A stretch of 64,000 bases of DNA from contig NZ_CP060201.1 in NCBI RefSeq assembly GCF_013407925.2, positions 6,743,001-6,807,000 on the forward strand, given 5' to 3'. The notes under the pieces are model-generated. The model worked only from the letters and a program-made list of their open reading frames with translations. It did not search any database and was not told the DNA's origin. The stretch is from Pseudomonas protegens (GTDB lineage: Bacteria > Pseudomonadota > Gammaproteobacteria > Pseudomonadales > Pseudomonadaceae). Positions 26,796 through 36,244 of this stretch are shown piece by piece. Position 1 is the stretch's first letter; every line of letters starts with the position of its first letter. The position numbers and the translations under genes were made by a program.

Positions 26796-27506
26796 ATGAG
26801 CACTACCTTGAACATGCAATCCCTGGGCGCGGGCTACCGTGCCCTGGTGATTGGCGCCAGCGGCGCCCTGGGTTCGGCCTTCTGCCAGTGGCTCGAAGAG
26901 GACCCACACTGCGCGGCGGTCCGCGCCCTGTCCCGCCGCACGCTTCCCGGGCTCGACCTTGAACAGCCCGACAGCATTGCCCGGGCCGCCGCCGAATTGG
27001 CGGATGAGGCGCCCTACCAGTTGATCGTGCATGCCGCAGGACTGCTGCATCGCGCCGACATCAAGCCGGAAAAAACCTACGCCGCCCTTGAAGACGCAGC
27101 GCTCAAGGCGGTGTTCCAGGTCAATGCCGTGGGCCCGGCCCTGGTCCTGCGGCACTTTCTGCCCCTGCTGGCGCCCCAGGGCGCCATGGCCCTGCTGTCG
27201 GCCAAGGTCGGCAGCATCGGTGACAACCGCCTCGGCGGCTGGTACGCCTATCGCGCCTCCAAGGCCGCGCTGAACATGCTGGTTAAAACCGCGGCCATCG
27301 AACTGGCGCGAACCCGGCCCGGGGCCCGCCTGGTCAGCCTGCATCCCGGCACCGTGGTGTCGCAATTGTCGCAACCGTTTCGCGGCTCCGCGGCGGCGCG
27401 TCCGGCCAGCGTGGCGGCCTGGGAGCTGCTGACGCTGATCGACCGCCTGAGCGCGGCCGACAGCGGTCAGTTCTTTGCCTACGACGGCGAGCGTCTGCCA
27501 TGGTAA
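26796..27506 (+). CDS. Short-chain dehydrogenase/reductase in the light-response operon
   Basis: A 236-residue SDR. The NAD(P)-binding GASGALGSAF is near the start; the NAG-like HAAG follows, then catalytic YRASK (Tyr-x3-Lys) in YAYRASKAALNML. The substrate is unknown. Its 3' end overlaps the photolyase start (27500-27506), so the two are co-translated. SDR genes commonly accompany LitR-controlled photolyase genes in pseudomonads. The ribosome site for the ATG at 26796 is weak; 26814 is an alternative. Confidence 0.88.
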   Translation: MSTTLNMQSLGAGYRALVIGASGALGSAFCQWLEEDPHCAAVRALSRRTLPGLDLEQPDSIARAAAELADEAPYQLIVHAAGLLHRADIKPEKTYAALEDAALKAVFQVNAVGPALVLRHFLPLLAPQGAMALLSAKVGSIGDNRLGGWYAYRASKAALNMLVKTAAIELARTRPGARLVSLHPGTVVSQLSQPFRGSAAARPASVAAWELLTLIDRLSAADSGQFFAYDGERLPW

Positions 27507-29047
27507 GCGCCGGCCCTGGCGGCCGACTGGGACTGGTGCTGGGCGACCAGCTGTCGTTCGACCTGGAGTTGCTCAAGGTCCTGGACCCGGCCCACGACAA
27601 CTTGCTGATGGCCGAAGTCGACAGCGAAGCGCGGTATGTCCGCCATCATCCGCAGAAAATCCTGCTGATCTTCAGCGCCATGCGCCACTTTGCCGAGCGC
27701 CTGCGCGAGCAAGGCTGGCGGGTGATCTACGTCAAGCTGGACGACCCTGACAACAGCGGCAGCCTTCCTGGCGAGCTGCGGCGCTGGCAGGCGGCCCTCG
27801 GCGCGACGCAGCTGCATGTCACCGAATGCGGGGAATGGCGGCTGGAGCAGGCCCTGCGCGATGCCGGCCTGCCGCTGACCGTGCATGTGGACCGGCGGTT
27901 CCTGTGTTCGCGCGAGGCGTTCCGCCAGTGGGCGGCCGGGCGGACGTCATTGCGCATGGAATATTTCTACCGCGAGATGCGCAAGCAAAGCGGCCTGTTG
28001 CTGGAGCCCGATGGCCGCCCCTGCGGTGGCACCTGGAACCTTGACGCCGACAACCGCAAGGCCCTGCCCCGGGGCCTGCGCGGGCCCTTCGCGGCGCGCT
28101 TCGGCCACGACGCCATTACCCGCGAAGTGCTGCAGCTGGTGGGCCAGCGCTTCAGCGATCACTACGGTGACCTGGAGCGCTTCGACTATCCGGTGACCCA
28201 CGAGCAGGCGCAGGCGTTGTGGCAGCACTTCCTCGACTTTTCCCTGGCCGCCTTCGGCGATTACCAGGACGCCATGGCCGAGGGCGAGCCCTTTCTGTTC
28301 CATGCGCGGATCAGCGCCACACTGAATATCGGCCTGCTGGATGTGCGCCAGCTCTGCGCCGATGTCGAGCAGGCCTACCGCGAGAACCGGGTGGCGCTGA
28401 ATGCCGCGGAGGGCTTTATCCGCCAACTGATCGGCTGGCGTGAATATGTCCGTGGGATCTACTGGCTGCGCATGCCGGAATACGCCGAGCTCAACGGCCT
28501 GGGCAATACTCGGGCCCTGCCGGAGTTCTACTGGAGCGGCGCCACCGAGATGCGCTGCATGGCCCAGGCCATAGGCCAGACCCTGGAGCTGGGCTATGCC
28601 CACCATATCCAGCGGCTGATGGTCACCGGCAACTTTGCCCTGCTGGCCGGCATCGCCCCCAAGGCCATCTGTGACTGGTACCTGGCGGTCTACCTGGATG
28701 CCTTCGATTGGGTCGAGTTGCCCAATACCCTGGGCATGGTGATGCATGCCGACGGTGGCTACCTGGGCTCCAAGCCCTATTGCGCCAGCGGTCGTTATAT
28801 CCAGCGGATGTCCAACTACTGCGGCGGCTGCCGTTACCGGGTGGACCAGGCCACCGGCAGCGATGCCTGCCCGTTCAATGCCCTGTACTGGCACTTCCTG
28901 ATGCGCCACCAGGAGCAACTGGGCGCCAACCCACGGCTGGCCCTGACCTATCGCAACCTGCAGCGCATGGACGCTTTGCGCCGTGAAGCCATCTGGCAAC
29001 GGGGCGAGGAGTTGCTGGCGCGCCTGGACGCCGGAGAAGCCTTGTGA
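27500..29047 (+). CDS. FeS-type photolyase/cryptochrome (prokaryotic (6-4) photolyase-like)
   Basis: A 515-residue flavoprotein of the PhrB/CryB (FeS-BCP) class, which repairs (6-4) photoproducts or senses light. LGLVLGDQLSFDL opens the antenna domain. The C-terminal part has WREYVRGIYW, LVTGNFALLAG-like helices and the four-cysteine cluster region: Cys in SKPYCASGRY, YCGGCRYRV and DACPFNALYW. The four cysteines should bind a [4Fe-4S] cluster. GTG/ATG choice is clear: the ATG at 27500 overlaps the SDR stop. Confidence 0.92.
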   Translation: MVSAGPGGRLGLVLGDQLSFDLELLKVLDPAHDNLLMAEVDSEARYVRHHPQKILLIFSAMRHFAERLREQGWRVIYVKLDDPDNSGSLPGELRRWQAALGATQLHVTECGEWRLEQALRDAGLPLTVHVDRRFLCSREAFRQWAAGRTSLRMEYFYREMRKQSGLLLEPDGRPCGGTWNLDADNRKALPRGLRGPFAARFGHDAITREVLQLVGQRFSDHYGDLERFDYPVTHEQAQALWQHFLDFSLAAFGDYQDAMAEGEPFLFHARISATLNIGLLDVRQLCADVEQAYRENRVALNAAEGFIRQLIGWREYVRGIYWLRMPEYAELNGLGNTRALPEFYWSGATEMRCMAQAIGQTLELGYAHHIQRLMVTGNFALLAGIAPKAICDWYLAVYLDAFDWVELPNTLGMVMHADGGYLGSKPYCASGRYIQRMSNYCGGCRYRVDQATGSDACPFNALYWHFLMRHQEQLGANPRLALTYRNLQRMDALRREAIWQRGEELLARLDAGEAL

Positions 29048-29187
29048 AGAAGTCCGACCTGCCGCGCAAGGACTGTGCCGCCTGCGGCCGGCCCTTCACT
29101 TGGCGCAAGCGCTGGGCACGTTGCTGGGATGAGGTGCGCTGGTGTTCCGAACGCTGTCGCCGCAGCGCCCGCGCCAGCAAGCCATGA
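29044..29187 (+). CDS. DUF2256 Cys-rich mini-protein
   Basis: A 47-residue protein starting at a GTG that overlaps the photolyase stop (GTGA, 29044-29047). It has CAACGRPFTWRKRW, then WCSERCRRSA: two Cys pairs separated by an aromatic, basic stretch, the DUF2256 pattern. The paired cysteines probably bind zinc. DUF2256 genes travel with photolyase/cryptochrome genes, so a helper role is likely. It is too short for standard ORF finding, but the overlap and motif make it convincing. Confidence 0.85.
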   Translation: MKKSDLPRKDCAACGRPFTWRKRWARCWDEVRWCSERCRRSARASKP

Positions 29188-29198
29188 GCCCGGGCGGC

Positions 29199-29540
29199 TT
29201 ACAGGCAGTCTTGCGCGGCCTTTTCGAAATGGGACGGAGCAAAGCTGGAGGCCAGCAAATGCCGCTCATAGAGGAACACCTTGCCGCCGTTGGGGGCTTT
29301 GTAGGCTTCCAGTACGTTGTCCGCGGCCACCTTGCTGGTGACCACGATCCGGTAGCCGCGCTGCGACTGCGAAACGGTTGCGGTCTGGTCGCTGCTCTGC
29401 AGCTTGGGGATCACGCAATCGGCGTATTGGGCGGGGGTTTTGCGGGTCTGCATGACCAGGCTCGGATCGTTGGGCGCGGAGGCACAGCCGGCCAGCACCA
29501 CAGCGGCAAAAGTCATGGCAAACAGGGGTAAAAGGCGCAT
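29199..29540 (-). CDS. Hypothetical lipoprotein, 113 residues
   Basis: The N-terminus MRLLPLFAMTFAAVVLAGCA is a lipoprotein signal with lipobox LAGC (Cys19). The mature domain has two further cysteines (ADCVIPKL and AAQDCL), likely a disulfide, and a beta-rich middle (GYRIVVTSKVAADNVLEAY). The family is not recognised. The ATG at 29540 has AGGA upstream. It is convergent with DUF2256, with 11 bases between the stops. Confidence 0.75.
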   Translation of the reverse strand: MRLLPLFAMTFAAVVLAGCASAPNDPSLVMQTRKTPAQYADCVIPKLQSSDQTATVSQSQRGYRIVVTSKVAADNVLEAYKAPNGGKVFLYERHLLASSFAPSHFEKAAQDCL

Positions 29541-29740
29541 CGGACACATCCTGAAGTCAAGAACGCGGGTACAGGGCGCCACGGGTTGAACCTTGCGGGC
29601 GCTATCGAGGGCGGCGATTTTCCACGGTTAGCGCGTCCAGCAAAATAGCTGTTTTTTGATTGTCACTATTACTTGAACCAATAGTTGCCCTGCGGGCAGA
29701 CTGCCCGGCAGTCCAACGACAACTAGAAAAGGATTCTTGC

Positions 29741-30004
29741 GTGCGAACTTTTGATCTTATCCGCGATGCCGTCCTGCCCGAATTTCGCGACCGGGTGGCC
29801 GACTACCTGATCGAGTATGAAAGCGTGCTGGGCGATCCCGGCGCCGATCCGCACTTGCTGCAGGCCGTGGCTTACCAGCTGCGCGGCTACCTGCGCGGCC
29901 TGAACACCACCCGGGTGCTGGGCATGGCCGAGTGGGAGGAGCTGGACCGGCGGGTGCTGGCGACCTGGTTGAGCCCGGCCCAGGACGCTGACGAAGCCGA
30001 TTGA
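29741..30004 (+). CDS. Hypothetical helical protein, 87 residues
   Basis: Translation from the GTG at 29741 is supported by AAAAGGA nine bases upstream. The product is acidic and helical (FRDRVADYLIEYESVLG, HLLQAVAYQLRGYLRG, WEELDRRVLATWL). There is no known domain and no membrane segment. A TTG-initiated longer frame from 29660 is possible but less likely. It is convergent with the large NTPase gene. Confidence 0.6.
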   Translation: MRTFDLIRDAVLPEFRDRVADYLIEYESVLGDPGADPHLLQAVAYQLRGYLRGLNTTRVLGMAEWEELDRRVLATWLSPAQDADEAD

Positions 30005-30031
30005 CAGCCGCACCACCGCCCCGCCCGGCCC

Positions 30032-33000
30032 TCAGTTCCCCGAGACATCCAGCACGAAGACCTTGATGTACGGGCGCTGCGGCTCGGGGATGCTGGCCTC
30101 GAGCAGGCTCAGCATCTGCGCCGCGCTCTGCGGCACCACGCCCCCGGGGTCGGCGCGGACCTTGGCCCGCGGTCCATGCCAGAACACCCCATAGATGCCG
30201 TGACCACGGGCTCCGGGATCGGGCGTGTAGAGCGCCATCAACTGATCCTGGATCGCGCTCCAGACGTCCTTGTGTGAACTGCGCTTGAGCTCGATCACCA
30301 GCTTGATGGGGCCGCTTTGCACCGCGATGTCCACGCGTTTGTCATGGGCCATGTGCGCCTCGGGCTCGGCCGTGATGTGGCGCGCCTCCAGTCGCGGACG
30401 CAGCAGGCTCAACAGCACGTCGCGGCAGCTTTCCTCCCATTTGGGCGTGCTGATCCGGCCCTTGATCTCGTTCCAGAAAAACTTGTGCACGTCGAGGTTG
30501 CTGCGCAGCAGGCCGGCAATCCCTTGCAGCTCGTCCAGCACCAGCGCCTGCATGTGCTCGATAGTGCCGGGCAAACCGTTGCTCAGGACCTGCGCCACCG
30601 CCTCCCAGCCATGCCGGATATGCCGGGCGTCACGCCGCCGTGCATCGTTGAGCAGCAGCGCGTGGTTCAGGTAAGGGGCCCACGAGGCCAGTCGCGAATG
30701 CCCCTGCAAGCTGCGCAGATGGCGCCGGGAGTCGTCACACCCCTTGCTCGCCAGATAACTGATCAGTCCGGCCATGAACTCATCGGCGTCCTCGGCCCTG
30801 GTATTGCTGGGGGCAAACCAATCGAAAGCCAGCGGCGTGGCCGGGTATTGATCGGCCAGCAGGCGACAGAAACAGAACGCCTGGTCGGCGGACAGCTCCA
30901 TGGGGCCTTCAAACCCGCGTACCAGCCCGGTCAGGTCACGCAGGTACCAGACCACCTCATTGCGGGTGGCGGTATCGCTGGCGTGCAGCACAGCCGCGAA
31001 CTCCTCCAACGACAGCAGCAGCCCCAGGGTAATGAGGAACGCCCGATGCTCCAGACCGGCGTCGCTGCTCAGCAATTGCCTGATGCAGGGGACAAAGCGT
31101 GGCGGGTCGAGGTCGCGGCACAACGGCCGAACCACATCGTACAGAGCCGTCTTGTCCAGCGACTCCGCGCCGTTGAGGACCTTGAACACCACATCGAGTT
31201 TGTCCGCCAAGGCAATCTGCCTGCTGGCTTTCCATGACAGGCAACTGCGCTGCCTGACGCTGTCCGGCAGCAGCAGAAAGTGCAGGACGATGCAATCGAT
31301 GTAGTCCGCGTACTGCGCTTGGCGCAAGGCCGAGAACCAGGCCTGCCCGGCCAGGGTCTGCTGTTCGATACAGCCGAAGATCACGAACCCCAGCAGTAAA
31401 GCGTCACAGCTGAGCGGTGCCTTGGCGCCTTGCAGCTGCTGGTACAGCGCTGCCACCGCGGGTTGATATTCCTCGGGGCACGGATAATCGCTCTCGGGCG
31501 CCTCGGCCTGCGGCTCGTCCTCGCTTGGCGGCTCGTCCTCAAGAAAACCACAGCCCACCAGCCCGGGATGGCTGGCGGCCCGGTCCAACAGGCCCAGGGC
31601 CGTCTCCGGGCGTTGCCGCAGCGCCGCGCGCAGCCCATTGAACAACCACGGATGCGGGTCGACGACGCCGGCATTGATAAACGCCAGCCATTGCAACAGT
31701 CGCGGCTCGTCCAGCTCGACCACGGTGTGGAGATAACGCACCAGCAAGCGCAGGACGAACCTGAGCAGCTCGCCCTTGGCGTGTTCATCAGCGGTTTGTT
31801 GCCACAGCCCGGCCATGCCATCCAGGCAATCGGCCATCTCGGACTCGGCCACCGCCTCATGCAAGCCCCAGCGCATCAGCGAGTCATCGGCGGTTCTGGG
31901 GGCGTTGCCACCCCGTCGGTACAGCTCCAGCAGCTCGCCATAGTGGGTCTGGCCTGCCAGGCGGTGACGGAGGATGTAGCCACACAGGCTTCTGGCGTGT
32001 TTTTCGTCCAGCAGGTTTCGATAGACCTGCCGCACGGCCTGCGTTCCCGGTTCCCCCAAGCGCGACAACGCCTGGGCGGCGTAGGCGCGTTCATTCAGAT
32101 GGGTGCCCGGATCGGCCAGCAGTTGCGTCAGCGGCTGCAACATCGCCGGTAGCGGCTGGCCGGCGCGCAACAGGTCCAAGAGCAGCAAACGCAGTTCATG
32201 GGGCAGGCCCGAGGCGGACAACAGGTGTTGAAAACAAGGCACCAGCCCCGACTCGGTGAAGCCCGCCAGGTTCAAGTCGGGAGGCTCCTGGCCGCGGAAC
32301 CGGGGATCGGCCAAAGCCAGGCTGGCCAGCGCCTGCAGCAACTGGATCTTGCTCTGGGTGCTCAGCGAGGCGGCGTCGCCATAGACCAGGACGCCGTAAG
32401 GGTCCGCCTCGATGAACGGGCCGACCTGCGCGCCGAGAAACACCGCCAGCCAGGCATGCACACCGCGCAGGTACGAAGCCGGCTTGCCCTCGACACCGAG
32501 CAACAGGCGAATTCTGCTCAACGGCAACCCGGCGTGGAACTGCCCGGCGAGATAACGCGCCGCCAGGTACTCGGCGCTGGCCTTGTGGCCGTAGTCGAAC
32601 ACCCCGGGCTCGCGGGTCGAGGTAAAGACCCGGCTGGCCAGGGCCGCACGCAGCGCGGCGGTGCCGAATGCATGCAACTTGCGCAGCGCCGGATAGCGCC
32701 GGTCGTAGCGCTCGTCAGTGCTGAAACCGTCGATATCGGCCAGCAGGCGCAAGGCGCACAACAGGCCTGCCGCCTCCAGCATCTGCGGCTCCGAGAGTTG
32801 CGCATGGGGCTGGCGATCATCACGGTGCGCCGCATTGAGCTCGTCCAGCAGCAGGATGCTGGAACGCTCGAACAGCTCCCTGCGGGTCAAGGGCCAGTGA
32901 TCCTGGGCAACCACCTGGGCCAGCATCAGCAAGGTCAGCGGATTGCCGAGCATCTCTCCCAGACCGCGTTGCCGCGCCTGGTGCAGAAAGTCCTCTGGCG

Positions 33001-33460
33001 TCCGGCCGTGCTGCTCCAGTACCTGCTGCTGCTCCTCGTCACTGAGCGCCAGCAAGCGCAGCTCCTGCACCTGGTCCTTGCCTGGAAAGCAGCTGGACAG
33101 CAGCTTCAGGTCATTGAGCCCCGCCCAGTCGGCACTGCGACAGGCGATGCGCACCCGGCACGGCGGCAAGCGCCCGAGGTGGCGAATCAGGTCGTCGAAG
33201 GCGGGCCGCTCGCCATACTGCGCACGATGCTCGTCCAGGGCATCGATGAACAAAGTGCTGCCCTCGGCGATCAGCGCTGGATCGCGCAACAGAAAGCCGC
33301 GCAGCGACATGGCCCGACCACCCGCCTGCCCAGCCCAGTGATCGAACAGATGACTCTTGCCGGCTCCGGGGTCCCCCAGCAACACCAGGCAGGTCGCGCC
33401 TTGAAAGGTGGAAAACGCAGCAACGCGGCCATCAGCCGTCAACACCATGCGATCAGTCAA
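30032..33460 (-). CDS. Large P-loop NTPase with C-terminal PD-(D/E)XK-like nuclease motif
   Basis: About 1142 residues. The N-terminal P-loop domain has Walker A LLGDPGAGKSHL (29-36) and Walker B STLFIDALDEHRA (68-80), a STAND/NACHT-like style. The long middle (about 350-1000) is helical and leucine-rich, like a repeat solenoid. Near the C-terminus, RVDIAVQSG followed by IKLVIELKRSSHK places Asp1044, Glu1057 and Lys1059 in a D-x(n)-E-x-K arrangement; an AIQDQLMALY helix follows, as in restriction-like folds. The start is TTG 33460 with AAGGA seven bases upstream; ATG 33448 is possible. Sensor plus nuclease suggests a self-killing or antiviral role (inference). It is a single gene between housekeeping genes. 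Confidence 0.75.
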   Translation of the reverse strand: MTDRMVLTADGRVAAFSTFQGATCLVLLGDPGAGKSHLFDHWAGQAGGRAMSLRGFLLRDPALIAEGSTLFIDALDEHRAQYGERPAFDDLIRHLGRLPPCRVRIACRSADWAGLNDLKLLSSCFPGKDQVQELRLLALSDEEQQQVLEQHGRTPEDFLHQARQRGLGEMLGNPLTLLMLAQVVAQDHWPLTRRELFERSSILLLDELNAAHRDDRQPHAQLSEPQMLEAAGLLCALRLLADIDGFSTDERYDRRYPALRKLHAFGTAALRAALASRVFTSTREPGVFDYGHKASAEYLAARYLAGQFHAGLPLSRIRLLLGVEGKPASYLRGVHAWLAVFLGAQVGPFIEADPYGVLVYGDAASLSTQSKIQLLQALASLALADPRFRGQEPPDLNLAGFTESGLVPCFQHLLSASGLPHELRLLLLDLLRAGQPLPAMLQPLTQLLADPGTHLNERAYAAQALSRLGEPGTQAVRQVYRNLLDEKHARSLCGYILRHRLAGQTHYGELLELYRRGGNAPRTADDSLMRWGLHEAVAESEMADCLDGMAGLWQQTADEHAKGELLRFVLRLLVRYLHTVVELDEPRLLQWLAFINAGVVDPHPWLFNGLRAALRQRPETALGLLDRAASHPGLVGCGFLEDEPPSEDEPQAEAPESDYPCPEEYQPAVAALYQQLQGAKAPLSCDALLLGFVIFGCIEQQTLAGQAWFSALRQAQYADYIDCIVLHFLLLPDSVRQRSCLSWKASRQIALADKLDVVFKVLNGAESLDKTALYDVVRPLCRDLDPPRFVPCIRQLLSSDAGLEHRAFLITLGLLLSLEEFAAVLHASDTATRNEVVWYLRDLTGLVRGFEGPMELSADQAFCFCRLLADQYPATPLAFDWFAPSNTRAEDADEFMAGLISYLASKGCDDSRRHLRSLQGHSRLASWAPYLNHALLLNDARRRDARHIRHGWEAVAQVLSNGLPGTIEHMQALVLDELQGIAGLLRSNLDVHKFFWNEIKGRISTPKWEESCRDVLLSLLRPRLEARHITAEPEAHMAHDKRVDIAVQSGPIKLVIELKRSSHKDVWSAIQDQLMALYTPDPGARGHGIYGVFWHGPRAKVRADPGGVVPQSAAQMLSLLEASIPEPQRPYIKVFVLDVSGN

Positions 33461-33701
33461 AGCCTGTTCCTTACCTGGATAAATGAGCGCCACGCGCTCC
33501 GCCGGGCCTGACGGTGAACGCCGTACTGGCCAGCCTGCGGCGGGGTTGCAAAGAGTAACGGCAAGTCGCCGGGATGCAACCCGATCAAACGCGCAAGGTG
33601 CAGCGCCGCGATCCCGGCAGGTCGCGCATCGGCGCTGACAAGGGCCGAGCGCCGCCCCTATACTCCGTGGCTTTTTGAACCCTTGGACACCCGAGCTTGC
33701 C

Positions 33702-34082
33702 ATGACCCAGCCAGACCTCATCTTCACCCCCGACCCAGACGCCGACTCCATCTCCTCCGACGTCGCCGCGTTCAACGGCATCCTGGTGTCGACCCAGATC
33801 CCCACCCGCGCCGACGGCAGCCTGGAACTGGGGGACATCACCCTGCAGAGCGAATGCACCCTGCAGGCGCTGAAAGTTGCCCTGGAGCGGGCCGGCAGTT
33901 CCATGGACCGGGTCATGCACCTGACCATCTACCTCACCGACATGGCCGATCGCGCCGCGTTCAACCAGGTCTACCAGCGTTTCTTCGCCAAGCCCTGGCC
34001 GGTGCGCGCCGCGGTTGGCGTGGCCGCTCTGGCGGTGGAAGGCATGCGTGTGGAAGTCACCGCGATGGCCGCCAAGGCCTGA
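33702..34082 (+). CDS. RidA-family deaminase
   Basis: A 126-residue RidA/YjgF/UK114 protein, which hydrolyses reactive 2-aminoacrylate and related imines. The family C-terminal block KPWPVRAAVGVAALAVEGMR contains the conserved Arg (RAAVGV) and a Glu in VEVTAMA. The N-terminal LVSTQIPTRADG corresponds to the usual SGQIP. Since Ser replaces the usual Gly-Gln context, it belongs to a less common subgroup. The ATG at 33702 lies divergent from the NTPase gene. Confidence 0.88.
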   Translation: MTQPDLIFTPDPDADSISSDVAAFNGILVSTQIPTRADGSLELGDITLQSECTLQALKVALERAGSSMDRVMHLTIYLTDMADRAAFNQVYQRFFAKPWPVRAAVGVAALAVEGMRVEVTAMAAKA

Positions 34083-34205
34083 CGCCGCGGGTTTATTCGC
34101 GGCTGCGCGCAACGCGTGGCCGCCACCGGGCAGCACACGGGTGCCGGGCACGCGTTTCGCCGCTACAATGCGCGCCTTGATCCTGATAAGCCTGACTAAA
34201 AAAAC

Positions 34206-36209
34206 ATGTCCTTGCCCAAACATCACCTGGAACTGCTCAGCCCTGCCCGCGATGTGGCCATCGCTCGCGAAGCCATCCTGCATGGCGCCGACGCGGTGTA
34301 CATCGGTGGCCCGAGCTTCGGCGCCCGCCACAACGCCAGCAACGAAGTGGGCGAGATCGCCCAGTTGGTGGAGTTTGCCCGCCGCTATCACGCCCGGGTG
34401 TTCACCACCCTCAACACCATCCTCCACGACAACGAACTGGAGCCGGCGCGCAAGCTGATCCACCAGCTGTACGACGCGGGGGTCGATGCGTTGATCGTCC
34501 AGGACCTGGGGGTGATGGAGCTGGATATTCCGCCCATCGAGCTGCACGCCAGTACCCAGACCGATATCCGCACCCTGGAGCGGGCAAAATTCCTCGATCA
34601 GGCCGGTTTCTCCCAGCTGGTGCTGGCCCGTGAGCTGAACCTCAAGGAAATCAGCGCCATCGCCGCCGAAACCGACGCGGCCATCGAGTTCTTCATCCAT
34701 GGCGCGCTGTGCGTGGCGTTTTCCGGCCAGTGCAACATTTCCCACGCCCAGACCGGGCGCAGTGCCAACCGTGGCGACTGCTCCCAGGCCTGCCGCCTGC
34801 CGTACACCCTGAAGGACGAGCACGGCGGCGTGATCGCCTACGAAAAGCACCTGCTGTCGATGAAGGACAACAACCAGAGCGCCAACATCCGCGCCCTGGT
34901 GGAGGCCGGCGTGCGCTCGTTCAAGATCGAGGGGCGCTACAAGGACATGGCCTATGTGAAGAACATCACGGCCTACTACCGCCAGCGCCTGGACGACGTG
35001 CTCGAAGACCGTCCGGACCTGGCCCGGGCCTCCAGCGGCCGCACCGCGCACTTCTTCGTCCCCGATCCGGACAAGACCTTCCACCGCGGCAGCACCGACT
35101 ACTTCGTCAGCGAGCGCAAGATCGACATCGGCGCCTTCGACTCGCCGACCTTCACCGGCCTGCCGGTGGGCACCGTGGAAAAAGTCGGCAAGCGCGACCT
35201 GCAAGTGGTGACCTTCGAGCCGCTGTCCAACGGCGACGGCCTCAACCTGCTGGTCAAGCGTGAAGTGGTGGGTTTTCGCGCCAACATCGCCGAAGCTCGC
35301 GGCGAATTCGAAGAAGACGGCGAGAAACGCTACCGCTATCGGGTCGAGCCCAACGAAATGCCTGAAGCCCTGCAGCGCCTGCGGCCCAACCATCCGCTGA
35401 GCCGCAACCTCGATCACAACTGGCAACAGGCCCTGACCCGCACCTCCGCCGAGCGGCGCATCGGCCTGTCGTGGCTGGCCACCCTGCGCGAAGAACGCCT
35501 GCAACTGACCGCCACCAGTGAAGAAGGCATCAGCGCCAGCGTCGCCCTGGACGGCCCGTTCGGCGTGGCCAACAAGCCGGAGCAGGCCCTGGGCCAACTG
35601 CAAGACCTGCTCGGCCAACTGGGCACCACCCTCTACCACGCCACCGACATCAAGCTGGACGCGCCCCAGGCCTACTTCATCCCCAATTCCCAGCTCAAGG
35701 CGCTGCGCCGGGAAGTCATCGAAGCCCTGGACGCCGCGCGCATCGCTGCCCATCCACGGGGGTCGCGCAAGGCTGAGAGCAACCCGCCGCCGGTGTATCC
35801 GGAGTCGCACCTGTCGTTCCTGGCCAACGTCTACAACCAGAAGGCCCGGGACTTCTACCACCGCCACGGCGTGCAACTGATCGACGCCGCGTTCGAGGCC
35901 CACGAAGAACACGGCGAGGTGCCGGTGATGATCACCAAGCACTGCCTGCGCTTCTCCTTCAACCTGTGCCCCAAGCAGGCCAAGGGCGTGACCGGGGTGC
36001 GCACCAAGGTGGCGCCGATGCAACTGGTGCACGGTGACGAAGTGCTGACCCTGAAGTTCGACTGCAAGCCGTGCGAGATGCACGTGGTGGGCAAGATCAA
36101 GGGTCACATCCTCGACCTGCCGCTGCCGGGCAGTGCCGCCGCCGAAGCCGTGGTCGGCCATATCAGCCCTGAAGACCTGCTCAAGACCATCCCCCGCGCG
36201 CCGCACTGA
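34206..36209 (+). CDS. rlhA: 23S rRNA 5-hydroxycytidine C2501 synthase (U32 peptidase family)
   Basis: A 667-residue member of the U32 family, matching the two-part form with a DUF3656 region (E. coli RlhA is about 653). It hydroxylates C2501 of 23S rRNA with prephenate-linked chemistry. The N-terminal barrel has LELLSPARDVAIAREAILHG and GADAVYIGGP. The cysteine set is in SGQCNISH, GDCSQACRLPY, and, at the C-terminus, HCLRFSFNLCPKQ and FDCKPCEMH, probably holding an iron-sulfur cluster. EGRYKDMAYVKNITAYYR is highly family-typical. Confidence 0.9.
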   Translation: MSLPKHHLELLSPARDVAIAREAILHGADAVYIGGPSFGARHNASNEVGEIAQLVEFARRYHARVFTTLNTILHDNELEPARKLIHQLYDAGVDALIVQDLGVMELDIPPIELHASTQTDIRTLERAKFLDQAGFSQLVLARELNLKEISAIAAETDAAIEFFIHGALCVAFSGQCNISHAQTGRSANRGDCSQACRLPYTLKDEHGGVIAYEKHLLSMKDNNQSANIRALVEAGVRSFKIEGRYKDMAYVKNITAYYRQRLDDVLEDRPDLARASSGRTAHFFVPDPDKTFHRGSTDYFVSERKIDIGAFDSPTFTGLPVGTVEKVGKRDLQVVTFEPLSNGDGLNLLVKREVVGFRANIAEARGEFEEDGEKRYRYRVEPNEMPEALQRLRPNHPLSRNLDHNWQQALTRTSAERRIGLSWLATLREERLQLTATSEEGISASVALDGPFGVANKPEQALGQLQDLLGQLGTTLYHATDIKLDAPQAYFIPNSQLKALRREVIEALDAARIAAHPRGSRKAESNPPPVYPESHLSFLANVYNQKARDFYHRHGVQLIDAAFEAHEEHGEVPVMITKHCLRFSFNLCPKQAKGVTGVRTKVAPMQLVHGDEVLTLKFDCKPCEMHVVGKIKGHILDLPLPGSAAAEAVVGHISPEDLLKTIPRAPH

Positions 36210-36216
36210 GTGCGGA

Positions 36217-36244
36217 CCGGCGCAGCCCTAAGCGGCTGCGCCGG
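36217..36244. terminator. Bidirectional terminator between rlhA and the LysR gene
   Basis: CCGGCGCAGCC (36217-36227) and GGCTGCGCCGG (36234-36244) form a perfect 11-bp stem with a 6-base loop. It overlaps the last codons of the convergent LysR gene and lies 8 bases after rlhA. Confidence 0.6.

Noticed and set aside
33585..36206. An 873-codon open frame antisense to rlhA
   Set aside because: It mirrors the codon pattern of rlhA, whose family signature is clear, and has no domain or ribosome site of its own.
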